Of a stretch of 64,000 nucleotides of DNA, positions 1-9,453 are shown one piece after another. The position numbers and the translations under genes were made by a program. Source of the stretch: Collinsella tanakaei YIT 12063. Lineage in GTDB: Bacteria; Actinomycetota; Coriobacteriia; Coriobacteriales; Coriobacteriaceae. The stretch lies in contig NZ_JH126467.1 of NCBI RefSeq assembly GCF_000225705.1, positions 495,849 through 559,848 of the forward strand. Reading direction: 5' to 3'. The notes below the pieces were generated by a model. That model did no database searches, was not told the DNA's origin, and saw only the letters and a list, made by a program, of their open reading frames with translations. Every line of letters starts with the position of its first letter. The stretch's first letter is position 1.

Positions 1-237
1 CTGCTCTCATACATTGGCGACCAGGAGGGATTGGCCCGCTACGCCGCGCTAAACAAGAAGCTCGGCCTGCCCACCACCTTGGCGGAACTCGACCTTTCCG
101 AGGAGCACCTGCCCGGCATTGTCGAGCTCGCCCACAACACCAATGAGTGGAAACAAGGCAACCCGCAGCCCTTTGAGGACGAGAAGCTTGTAGAGGCCAT
201 CAAGGCTGCCGACGCATATGGACGCTCCCTCGCATAG
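1..237 (+). CDS. Glycerol dehydrogenase-like protein, C-terminal fragment
   Basis: The reading frame is open from base 1 to the TAG at 235-237, so only the last 78 residues of a longer gene are present; the start lies outside the window. The tail (a 'GLPTTLAELDL' stretch, then a helix ending 'AADAYGRSL') resembles the C-terminal helical end of GldA-type iron-containing alcohol dehydrogenases, which oxidise glycerol to dihydroxyacetone with NAD+. The catalytic metal-binding His residues would be upstream, so the substrate cannot be judged. A strong terminator follows at 276-316. Family assignment rests on a short segment and is moderate. Confidence 0.55.
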   Translation: MLSYIGDQEGLARYAALNKKLGLPTTLAELDLSEEHLPGIVELAHNTNEWKQGNPQPFEDEKLVEAIKAADAYGRSLA

Positions 238-269
238 CTCAAGATCAAGCCGGCCGCACCCTAGATTCA

Positions 270-317
270 AATAAACCCGCCGCCACCCTGCATTAGGGGA
301 TGGCGGCGGGTTTTTCC
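270..317. terminator. Bidirectional intrinsic terminator
   Basis: A GC-rich stem pairs 276-285 with 301-310, extended inward by CCCT/AGGG. It is followed by TTTTT on the plus strand. On the minus strand the same hairpin runs into TTTATTT. It can therefore end both the plus-strand dehydrogenase gene and the minus-strand NYN gene, which converge on it. Confidence 0.85.
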
Positions 318-413
318 ATTCATATCGGAATAGATCGATCTTGAGCGATGTTGCAAACTTGATAATGTTGCAAACTTGATAACACGGCAAGCACATCGTG
401 GAAATACAGGGTC

Positions 414-1481
414 CTACTCAGCCTTGACGCGCAGATAGATCTGGCGATGCCCGGAGTCATCGGAAGGCTCGTCGAACTCGTAGACGCCCAGCGATTTCAA
501 AAACGGACGAAGCTTCTTAAAGCCGTAATTGCGCACGTCAAAATCTGGAAGACGACGAGCGAGCTGGTCTCCCAACTGGCCAAGGCTCACCCAGCCGTCA
601 TCATCTGAGAACTTGTCGATGATGGCGTTGATGGACTCGCGGATCATGCGCATGTGACGACGGCGGTCCGCCTTGCTCATCTGGCCAAACTCCACCTCGA
701 CGGCATCCGCCTCCGCCTCACCGGAGAACCCTGCGGACACCTCGGCAAGCGCGTCGGCATCCCCGGGCATATCTCCTGCCGGCACTGCGAGCACTCCCCT
801 GTCGCCGGGACGGCGGCGAGCCCGGCGCTGGGCGGCACCCGCGTCTGCAGCATCTTCGATATCGGCTGCAACCTCGATCAGGGCGTCGCCCTCATTCCTA
901 TCGATTGCGAGCTCGGCATCGGCGTCTTGAGAACGCTCGGCAGCACGAGATTGCTTGCGACCGCGCGAGCGCGAGCGGCGCTTCTTTACCGGCACTTCCA
1001 GCTCCTCGTCCTCATCAGCTTCATCTTCGCTGGCGCGAGCAGCCAAAAGCAGGTCGAGGTATTTGAACTGGTTGCATGCGGAGATAAAGGGTCGAGGCGT
1101 CTTTTGCTCGCCCATGCCTATAACGTACATGCCGCTTTCGCGCAGGCGGGCGACCAAGCGCGTGAAATCGGAGTCCGAGCTCACGATCGCGAATCCGTCG
1201 ACCGTGCCCGAATACAGGATGTCCATCGCGTCGATGATCATCGCGGAGTCCGTTGCGTTCTTACCAAAGGTGTAGCTGTACTGCTGCATGGGGATGATGG
1301 AGTTATCCAGAAGGCACTTCTTCCAACTGGAAAGCCTGGGGCTGGTCCAATCGCCATAGATGCGCTTATAGGTTGCGACGCCGGCGTTAGCGACCTCGTC
1401 CAAAACAATCTGAACATATTTCTCGCTTACGTTATCTGCATCGATAAGGATAGCGAAGCGAAGATCGGGTTCCCTATTCAA
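414..1481 (-). CDS. NYN domain (PIN-like) protein with C-terminal OST-HTH/LOTUS domain
   Basis: A 355-residue protein. The start is the TTG at 1481, because a GAAAGGGGG Shine-Dalgarno lies just upstream; a longer frame continues to 1637 but its extra N-terminus looks non-coding. Residues about 8-150 form a NYN/LabA-like domain with the acidic residues expected of PIN-type nucleases: 'LIDADN' near residue 13, 'TDSAMIIDAMD', and 'SSDSDF'. A low-complexity, charged, Ala/Arg-rich linker follows (about 155-275). Residues about 285-350 resemble the OST-HTH/LOTUS RNA-binding fold ('WVSLGQLGDQLARRLPDFD'). The family suggests an RNA-binding protein or ribonuclease; the target is unknown. It appears monocistronic. 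Confidence 0.85.
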   Translation of the reverse strand: MNREPDLRFAILIDADNVSEKYVQIVLDEVANAGVATYKRIYGDWTSPRLSSWKKCLLDNSIIPMQQYSYTFGKNATDSAMIIDAMDILYSGTVDGFAIVSSDSDFTRLVARLRESGMYVIGMGEQKTPRPFISACNQFKYLDLLLAARASEDEADEDEELEVPVKKRRSRSRGRKQSRAAERSQDADAELAIDRNEGDALIEVAADIEDAADAGAAQRRARRRPGDRGVLAVPAGDMPGDADALAEVSAGFSGEAEADAVEVEFGQMSKADRRRHMRMIRESINAIIDKFSDDDGWVSLGQLGDQLARRLPDFDVRNYGFKKLRPFLKSLGVYEFDEPSDDSGHRQIYLRVKAE

Positions 1482-1683
1482 GAGAGCCCCCTTTCTAAAT
1501 GGGTGCGATATATGGGTACGGTGGCACGCCGCGGATGCAGCCGCCACCGAAGATAATTCCGCGCCCATTATACCCACGGTACGCGTGCGTCTATAACAAA
1601 AGGAACCCTCCCATATTCCACGCGCTGCGCAAAGCAAGCATGGAGATACAGGAGGGACCCGTCAACGGTTTTAGAAAACGCGA

Positions 1684-3579
<1,896 letters not shown>

Positions 3580-3670
3580 ACGTTGTTTCTCCATCCCAAA
3601 GGGTTTGCAATGGTTTAATGGTACCCACAGAGCAAAACGATAGTCCGACACTTCCTTAAGGAGACTTAAG

Positions 3671-4216
3671 ATGACGCATCTCGACACCGGCAAAGTCCAG
3701 ATCTACACGGGCGATGGAAAAGGTAAAACCACCGCGGCCATGGGTCTGGCGTTTAGGGCGACCGGCTACGGCCTCAACGTTTTGATGCTGCAATTTGTAA
3801 AGAAGCTACACTGCTCGGAGCACGATGCAGCCGCCCGCTTTGGCCTACCCATCATCCAGGCAACGCGCGCCACGCCCGCAGAATGCGCCCAGCAAATTAT
3901 GGAGATGGCGCGAATAGCTCTCTCAGATGACGGCAGCGCCGAAGACGAGCAGGCCTCCCCTGATTGCACGCTACCCTGCCCCACCCCGGTTGACGTGTTG
4001 ATTTTGGACGAAGTGGGAGAGGCGATGCGCAGGGGCTTTGTCACCCGTGAGGACATCGAGCGTCTGATTGCCTTGAAGCCGCAGACCACGGAGCTGGTTC
4101 TTACGGGCCGCGGCCTGACGCCGCTTGCGGACCTTGCCGACCTGGTGACGGAAATGCGTCCCGTAAAGCACTACTTTGATGAAGGGTTGCTCGCCCGCAA
4201 GGGAATCGAGTATTAG
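3671..4216 (+). CDS. Corrinoid (cob(I)alamin) adenosyltransferase, CobA/CobO type
   Basis: Transfers the 5'-deoxyadenosyl group of ATP to cob(I)alamin, making the coenzyme form of B12. The 181-residue protein opens with the P-loop GDGKGKTTAA (residues about 13-22) and has a 'VLILDEVGEAM' Walker B-like strand and the family C-terminus 'VTEMRPVKHYFDEG'. The start has an AAGGAG site 7-10 bases upstream. An acidic stretch before the Walker B strand (residues about 80-98) makes the middle less conserved. No other cobalamin synthesis genes are in the window, so it probably serves salvage. It converges on the MATE gene with 7 bases between stops. Confidence 0.88.
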   Translation: MTHLDTGKVQIYTGDGKGKTTAAMGLAFRATGYGLNVLMLQFVKKLHCSEHDAAARFGLPIIQATRATPAECAQQIMEMARIALSDDGSAEDEQASPDCTLPCPTPVDVLILDEVGEAMRRGFVTREDIERLIALKPQTTELVLTGRGLTPLADLADLVTEMRPVKHYFDEGLLARKGIEY

Positions 4217-4223
4217 GCGGCCC

Positions 4224-5606
4224 CTACAGCTGAACCTCCAGACGGGCGGCCTTCTCCTCTGCATGGGTTAGCCAGTGGCCAAAGTGATGGTAGGCAACAA
4301 AGAGGGCCGCCGTGAGGATCCATGTCACGGGGTAGACCAGCAGCATGGTCTCGACCGTATGGTGCATGGGCACCACGACCAGCAGCCACACCACGCGAAA
4401 CACGCAGGTGCCCAGGATGGTGAGCAGCATGGGGCGGAAACTCTCGCCGGAACCGCGAATGGCGCCAGACGTGTTGTCGACGACTGAGTAGAACAGGTAG
4501 AACGGCGCGATGAAATGAACCATCTTTGCCGTGTAACCCGTGACCGCGGGGTCATCGATAAAGATACGCGCCAAGGGTTCGACGAAAACAACCAAGAACA
4601 GTGACAGCGAGCCCACCAAGAACACGGTAATGACAAGCGAGGTGTGGTAACCCTGGCGCATGCGCTTGTAGTTGCGCGCGCCAAAGTTCTGAGCTGCGAA
4701 CGTGGTGATGGCGACGCCCAGCGCCTCCGTTACCAGCCATACGATCGCGTCGAGCCTGCCCGAGAGGCCCCAGCCGGTGACGGCGTCGACGCCAAACGTG
4801 TTGACGGTGGACTGCATGATGATGTTTGAGACCGAGTAGACGCTGGACTGAATCGCAAGCGGCATGCCGCAGGAGAGCATGGAGCGACAGATTCGTCCAT
4901 CGACGCCAAGCTTGCGTATATCGAGACGCCAGGCGCCCTTGGCGCGCATGAGGCGATAAAGCACGCAGCAGCAGTTGATGAAGATAGTGGTAGCTGTGGC
5001 TATGCCGCAGCCCAGCGCCTCCAGACCCAGCCATGCCACAAGGATGAGGTCGAGAATCACGTTGATGACGCAGCCGCTGGCGATGATGAGGGCGGGAGCG
5101 CGGGTATCGCCCACAGCGCGAAGCAGGGCGGTCCCCATATTAAGCAAGAGCGCGAACACCATTGCGCCAAAATAGCAGCGAGAATAGGATACCGACTCCC
5201 ACATGAGCTCTTGGGGCGTTTCCATAAACTGAAGAATCTGGGGGATGAAGATCACACCGGCGACCGACACGATAAGGCCCAGGACCAGGGCGATGGTCAT
5301 AGCGGTGTGGACGGAACGCGAAAGGCGCTCGTCATCGTGCGAGCCAAAGAACTGCCCCGTAATGACCGCGCAGCCAGCTCCAAGGCCGACGGAGAACCCG
5401 ACCGCGAGCTCAGTCAGGCTCATGGTCGCCTGGATGCCGCCCAGCGCGAGCTTGCCGCCAAACTGGCCCACGATAAACGTATTGATAAGGGCGTACGATT
5501 GCTGAAAGAACGATGCGAAGAAGATGGGAACGCAAAGCGCTATGATCTGCTTCCAGATAACGCCCTGCGTGACGTCGATTGAACCACTTGTCCCGCGCTT
5601 ACCCAT
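4224..5606 (-). CDS. MATE family efflux transporter
   Basis: A 460-residue polytopic membrane protein with about 12 hydrophobic segments arranged as two MatE repeats. Diagnostic parts include 'GVIWKQIIALCVPIFFASFF' at the N-terminus and 'MGTALLRAVGDTRAPALII' in the first repeat, both typical of the DinF/NorM-like MATE superfamily. Family members export drugs or metabolites using Na+ or H+ gradients; the substrate cannot be predicted. The start at 5606 is preceded by GGGGGAG; the frame is open upstream to 5708, but that extension lacks a ribosome binding site and a transporter-like N-terminus. Confidence 0.93.
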   Translation of the reverse strand: MGKRGTSGSIDVTQGVIWKQIIALCVPIFFASFFQQSYALINTFIVGQFGGKLALGGIQATMSLTELAVGFSVGLGAGCAVITGQFFGSHDDERLSRSVHTAMTIALVLGLIVSVAGVIFIPQILQFMETPQELMWESVSYSRCYFGAMVFALLLNMGTALLRAVGDTRAPALIIASGCVINVILDLILVAWLGLEALGCGIATATTIFINCCCVLYRLMRAKGAWRLDIRKLGVDGRICRSMLSCGMPLAIQSSVYSVSNIIMQSTVNTFGVDAVTGWGLSGRLDAIVWLVTEALGVAITTFAAQNFGARNYKRMRQGYHTSLVITVFLVGSLSLFLVVFVEPLARIFIDDPAVTGYTAKMVHFIAPFYLFYSVVDNTSGAIRGSGESFRPMLLTILGTCVFRVVWLLVVVPMHHTVETMLLVYPVTWILTAALFVAYHHFGHWLTHAEEKAARLEVQL

Positions 5607-5743
5607 GCTTCTCCCCCGAACACACGATGTGCGCCCATCCCCCGACGCATATGCTCCAATGTACCAAAAAGAGAGTACGCCCCCATGCTTCACGGTACAA
5701 GGGCGCAATCTAGATGCAGTAGGCAGAGGTCTATAAAACGGTC

Positions 5744-5768
5744 GCAGATGCCGACAAGCGGCATGCGG
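5744..5768 (-). terminator. Possible weak terminator after the glyoxalase-like gene
   Basis: ATGCCG (5748-5753) pairs with CGGCAT (5759-5764). On the minus strand the hairpin is followed, after about 9 bases, by TTTTAT. The stem is short and the spacing to the T-run is poor. Confidence 0.3.
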
Positions 5769-5774
5769 GCAATC

Positions 5775-6149
5775 TTAGGATCGCTTGGCGGGGATGATCT
5801 CGATCCAGAATCCATCCGGATCCTCGATAAAGTAGATGCCCATGCGCTCGTTGACCTTCACCACGCAGCCCATCTGGGTGTGGTGCGAAAGCGCCGCGTC
5901 GTAATCGTCCACGGTAAACGCGAGGTGAATGTCTCCGCCGCCGTTATCATAGGGCTCGGTGCGGCCGAGGTTCCAGGTGAGCTCCAGCTGGTAGTCGGTC
6001 TGGTCGTTTTTTAGGAAGACGATCTTCCAAGAGCCGTCCTCCGGACCCTTCTCGCGGACGGGCTCCAAACCCAGGGCCTCCTTGTAGAACGCCAGCGAGG
6101 CATCGAGGTCAAGAACGTGCACTTCCGTGTGGACCATCTTGAAATTCAT
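5775..6149 (-). CDS. VOC family protein, glyoxalase I-like
   Basis: A 124-residue vicinal-oxygen-chelate protein with two beta-alpha-beta-beta-beta halves. It aligns well with lactoylglutathione lyase. The four metal-ligand positions of glyoxalase I are retained: H7, E56 ('QLELTWN'), H75 ('IHLAF') and E117 ('WIEIIP'). The family member GloA converts the methylglyoxal-glutathione hemithioacetal to S-lactoylglutathione. Organisms of this class may use another thiol, so the real substrate is open. The start is supported by GAAAGGTG upstream. It stands alone between terminator-like hairpins. Confidence 0.85.
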   Translation of the reverse strand: MNFKMVHTEVHVLDLDASLAFYKEALGLEPVREKGPEDGSWKIVFLKNDQTDYQLELTWNLGRTEPYDNGGGDIHLAFTVDDYDAALSHHTQMGCVVKVNERMGIYFIEDPDGFWIEIIPAKRS

Positions 6150-6171
6150 GGCAACACCTTTCTAACTCAAC

Positions 6172-6199
6172 GGAAAAGCGCTCGACAAAAGCGAGCGCT
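6172..6199 (-). terminator. Intrinsic terminator after the SpoU methyltransferase gene
   Basis: AGCGCTCG (6177-6184) pairs with CGAGCGCT (6192-6199) around a 7-base loop. On the minus strand it is followed by TTTTCC. It separates the methyltransferase gene from the downstream VOC gene. Confidence 0.7.
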
Positions 6200-6229
6200 C
6201 AAGTAGGCTATAAGATTATAAGGCACAAG

Positions 6230-7126
6230 CTAGTAGCGACCGGGTTGGTAGTGATATGCGTTATCAACATGGGGACACAGCTGCCAAAACGCCACGGCGG
6301 AGGCAGCCGCCACGTTGAGCGAGTCCACGCCGTGCGCCATGGGAATGCGGACCGCGCGGTCGCAGCCAGCGATGGTCTTGGCTCCCAGACCCTGTCCCTC
6401 GGTCCCCATAAAGATTGCAAGGCGGGGCTCGTGCTGCAGCACGGGGTCGTCAAGCGGAACGGAATCGTCCGTCAACGCCATAGCAGCGCAAGAGAAACCG
6501 GCGCCATGCAAGGCATCCAATCCATCATGGGGCCACGCGCGCGCCTCTGAACCGATCCTGGTCCAGGGAACCTGAAAGACCGTGCCCATGCTCACGCGCA
6601 CCGCACGGCGGTACAGCGGATCGCAGCAGGTGGGGCTCACCAGGATGCCGTCGACGTTGAGGGCGGCAGCGCTGCGGAAGATGGCACCCACGTTAGTGTG
6701 GTCCACAATGCCCTCTAGCACGCACACGCGCACGGGCCGCTCGCCCGCGTGCTCGCAGATGCCGCGTAAAAACGCGTCGGCAGGCTCCAAGCGGGGTCGA
6801 CGCATAGCGGCAAGGGCGCCCCGAGTGACCGTGAAGCCGGTGAGCCGCTCCATCAGCTCCATGGGAGCCACAAACACGGGAACGCTCTCTTTTGTATCGA
6901 GCGTCTCAAGCAGCGGAAGCAAGGAGTCCAGCCAGCGCTCCCCCATCAAGAAGCTGATGGGTTCCATGCCGCCAGCGAGCGCTCGCTCGATAACCTTGGC
7001 GCTCTCTGCGATGAAGATGCCCTTTTGGAGTTCCAGCACGCTACGGAGCTCGCGTTCGGTCAGACGCGTATAGGCATCGAGCCTGCTATCGTCCAGGGAA
7101 TCGATATGGATGATCTCGGGAGCCAT
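6230..7126 (-). CDS. TrmH/SpoU family RNA methyltransferase
   Basis: A 298-residue SPOUT-fold S-adenosylmethionine-dependent methyltransferase acting on rRNA or tRNA ribose. The C-terminal catalytic half has the three SpoU motifs: 'HTNVGAIFRSA' with its motif-1 Asn and Arg, 'IFMGTEGQGL' (motif 2) and 'IPMAHGVDSLNVAAASAV' (motif 3). The N-terminal ~110 residues match the substrate-binding domain of TsnR/TrmH-like enzymes. Its start overlaps the stop of the flavodoxin gene (TAATG), so the two are probably translationally coupled. The exact RNA target is not predictable. Confidence 0.92.
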   Translation of the reverse strand: MAPEIIHIDSLDDSRLDAYTRLTERELRSVLELQKGIFIAESAKVIERALAGGMEPISFLMGERWLDSLLPLLETLDTKESVPVFVAPMELMERLTGFTVTRGALAAMRRPRLEPADAFLRGICEHAGERPVRVCVLEGIVDHTNVGAIFRSAAALNVDGILVSPTCCDPLYRRAVRVSMGTVFQVPWTRIGSEARAWPHDGLDALHGAGFSCAAMALTDDSVPLDDPVLQHEPRLAIFMGTEGQGLGAKTIAGCDRAVRIPMAHGVDSLNVAAASAVAFWQLCPHVDNAYHYQPGRY

Positions 7127-7785
7127 TACTCAGAATCCGCCTTGGAGTCGGCGTCGTCCACGGACGAGGATTCCCGGCGAGATGCCTGCGCAGCGGGCTT
7201 TTTAGACTTACCGGTGATCTTTTTGGCAGAGCGCTTGATATTGGACATAAGGCCGCCTGCCGGGTGCGCCTCCTGATAAGCGCGGCGCTTCTTGTACTGC
7301 TCGTATTGCTCGTCCAAAATATCGCCGTAGTCATCGAGAAGCTTCTTGTAGAACTCTAGGCACGCCTGGATATCGTCCTGGTTGGGGCGGCCCTTATTCA
7401 TGCCGCCCATAAACTTGTACGGGCCCCACGTATCGAAGCCGGCGCAACCCCAGCAGGCCAGGAAGACGGCGCGCTTCATGCGGCAGATGCCATCGATATC
7501 CTTGCCGTACCACTTGCTGGAACCGCCGTAGGTAATGAGGCCGAAGATCTTCTGCCCCTCGTTGATGATGTGCTCCATGACGCGCGCCAGGTCATCGTCG
7601 ATCTTGCCGTAGTAGATGCCCGTAGCTATGCCCACCAGTGGGTACTCGTCCAAATCCGGATACTCGTTCTTGCCAAGCGCGGCGACATCGATGGCGTCGA
7701 CGTTGTCGAAGTTTGCCACAACGGCATCGACAAGTTTCTTGGTGTTGCCATGGTGCTTGGAACGGTACAGGATGACGGTCTTCAT
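7126..7785 (-). CDS. Flavodoxin-domain protein with basic C-terminal tail
   Basis: A 219-residue protein. Residues 1-165 form a flavodoxin-like fold: the 'YRSKHHGNTKK' loop sits where FMN phosphate binds, 'GIATGIYYGKID' and 'TYGGSS' give further flavin contacts. The last ~50 residues ('KRSAKKITGKSKKPAAQ', then an acidic Ser/Asp end) are low-complexity and not part of the fold. It may be an electron carrier or an NAD(P)H-dependent reductase component; the partner is unknown. It is encoded directly upstream of, and overlapping, the SpoU methyltransferase gene. Confidence 0.85.
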   Translation of the reverse strand: MKTVILYRSKHHGNTKKLVDAVVANFDNVDAIDVAALGKNEYPDLDEYPLVGIATGIYYGKIDDDLARVMEHIINEGQKIFGLITYGGSSKWYGKDIDGICRMKRAVFLACWGCAGFDTWGPYKFMGGMNKGRPNQDDIQACLEFYKKLLDDYGDILDEQYEQYKKRRAYQEAHPAGGLMSNIKRSAKKITGKSKKPAAQASRRESSSVDDADSKADSE

Positions 7786-7871
7786 GGAGCGGGCCCTTCA
7801 ACGAAGCCGGGCCGCTCGGGCCCGGACACAATGCGACGTATAGATTGTATGATACCCCAGCGGGCGAAGAT

Positions 7872-8393
7872 TTACCCCTGCTGGCGGCGCTGATAGGTAG
7901 CAAAAGAGAAGCTCACGCCCTCATCGCCTTCGCCGCGACCCAAGATAATGGGTTCGGTCTCATCTACAAGCTCCCAGGCCTCATCTTGGTCAAGATTGGG
8001 AAAATAAGCGTCAGCCGCGCGTAGGCAATGGTTTTTGGTGACCACTGCGCGCTCGCAATACGGCAGGAGCTGTTGGTAGACCTGGCCCCCGCCGATAACC
8101 CATGCTTCGTCCTGGTCGCATACGAGGTCGAGCGCCGCATCGACGCTATGCACCACCTCGACTCCCTCTCTATGAAAAAAGGGGTCGCGCGTGAGGACGA
8201 TGTTTAGGCGGTTCTTTAAGGGACGTCCCCCGGGAAAGCTCTCAAGCGTCTTGCGGCCCATGATGACGGGGTGTCCCGTTGTTGTGCTCACAAAATGGCG
8301 CATATCCTGCTTATTCGCGACTACCATGCCGCCATCGCGGCCGATGCCCCAATCATCGCAGACGGCGACGATTGCTGAAAGTTTGCAACTCAA
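7872..8393 (-). CDS. folA: Dihydrofolate reductase
   Basis: Reduces dihydrofolate to tetrahydrofolate with NADPH, restoring the cofactor oxidised by thymidylate synthase next door. The likely start is TTG at 8393: GGGAGG lies 7 bases upstream, overlapping the thyA stop, and the resulting N-terminus 'SCKLSAIVAVCDDWGIGRDG' matches the family. The 173-residue protein has the NADPH-binding 'IMGRKTLESFPGG' and 'WVIGGGQVYQQLLPY' segments. It follows thyA by 13 bases, the classic thyA-folA arrangement. Confidence 0.95.
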   Translation of the reverse strand: MSCKLSAIVAVCDDWGIGRDGGMVVANKQDMRHFVSTTTGHPVIMGRKTLESFPGGRPLKNRLNIVLTRDPFFHREGVEVVHSVDAALDLVCDQDEAWVIGGGQVYQQLLPYCERAVVTKNHCLRAADAYFPNLDQDEAWELVDETEPIILGRGEGDEGVSFSFATYQRRQQG

Positions 8394-8406
8394 AGCGAAA
8401 TCCTCC

Positions 8407-9255
8407 CTAAACGGCGATGGGGATGTTTTTGACCTGGGGGCCATGGTTGTAATCCTCGACGATCAGGTCATCGATGGTGAAATCGTAGAAGTTCTGGACG
8501 TTGGGATTGAGCGACACGCGAGGGGCCGGATACTGCGGCCGCTCGATAAGCTCGCGGACGATGTCGACATGACGATCGTAGATATGAGCATCGACGATAA
8601 CGTGGAGCAACTCGCCGGCAACCATATCGACATGGCGGGCGACCATCATGAGCAAGATGGCGTACTGGCACACGTTCCAGTTATTAGCCGCGAGAATATC
8701 CTGGCTGCGCTGCATGAGAACCATGTTGAGGACGGGCTTCTCATCCCCTTCGCCCTGCGTGACGTTGTAGGTAACGCTATAGGCGCACGGATACAGGTTC
8801 ATCTCATGCAGGTCCGCAAACGTGTACATATTGGTCATGATGCGACGGGAGAACGGCGTGTGCTCGAGATCGTACAGGACACGGTCCATCTGATCGAACT
8901 CACCCTCGCGATAGCTCGACTTCTGGGCGATCTGGTAGCCGTAGGCCTTGCCAATTGAGCCAGACTCATCGGCCCACTGGTCCCAGATATGGCTGTTGAG
9001 ATCGTTGATGTTGTTGGACTTCTTTTGGTAGATCCACAAGATCTCGTCCATAGCGCTCTTGAGAGCGGTGCGACGAAGCGTCAACGCGGGAAATTCCTCA
9101 CGCAGGTCATAGCGGTTGGTGACGCCGAAGTTCTTGATGGTGTAGGCCGGGAACCCGTCCTCCCAGCGGGGTCGAACCTTTTCGCCCTCCGTGGTGGTGC
9201 CATGATCCAGAATATCCTTGCACATAGAGACAAAGAGCTGATCAGCCTTGCTCAT
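8407..9255 (-). CDS. thyA: Thymidylate synthase
   Basis: Methylates dUMP to dTMP using 5,10-methylenetetrahydrofolate. The 282-residue protein starts at an ATG with AAGGAG upstream. It carries the catalytic cysteine in 'NLYPCAYSVTYNV', the dUMP phosphate-binding 'QRSQDILAANNWN' and the C-terminal folate/dUMP segment 'DFTIDDLIVEDYNHGP'. The frame continues upstream to 9393, but that part lies in the terminator region of ffh and is not coding. It forms an operon with folA. Confidence 0.97.
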   Translation of the reverse strand: MSKADQLFVSMCKDILDHGTTTEGEKVRPRWEDGFPAYTIKNFGVTNRYDLREEFPALTLRRTALKSAMDEILWIYQKKSNNINDLNSHIWDQWADESGSIGKAYGYQIAQKSSYREGEFDQMDRVLYDLEHTPFSRRIMTNMYTFADLHEMNLYPCAYSVTYNVTQGEGDEKPVLNMVLMQRSQDILAANNWNVCQYAILLMMVARHVDMVAGELLHVIVDAHIYDRHVDIVRELIERPQYPAPRVSLNPNVQNFYDFTIDDLIVEDYNHGPQVKNIPIAV

Positions 9256-9387
9256 GGGAGACTCCTTTCCTGATCGTCGGGACGCATTATGCCAAATAGG
9301 GATGGTCAAGGCGTTAACCGACGTGTATGGCTTTACCCCCGTAGGGGGAACCTCAATCGGCGCAAAGAGGCGCCGCACGCACATTCT

Positions 9388-9430
9388 AAACAAAACGGGC
9401 GGTCAACGGCCGAGACCGCGAACCGCCCGC
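9388..9430 (-). terminator. Intrinsic terminator after ffh
   Basis: ACCGCCCG (9422-9429) pairs with CGGGCGGT (9396-9403). Read on the minus strand the stem is followed by TTTTGTTT. It lies 24 bases past the ffh stop and isolates thyA-folA from ffh. Confidence 0.8.
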
Positions 9431-9453
9431 GAAAATGCACCTTGCAGCTATCG

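Noticed and set aside
7786..7871. GC-rich palindromic stretch between folA and the flavodoxin gene as a terminator
   Set aside because: GGGCCCGG-type pairing exists but no T-run follows on the minus strand, and several alternative foldings compete.
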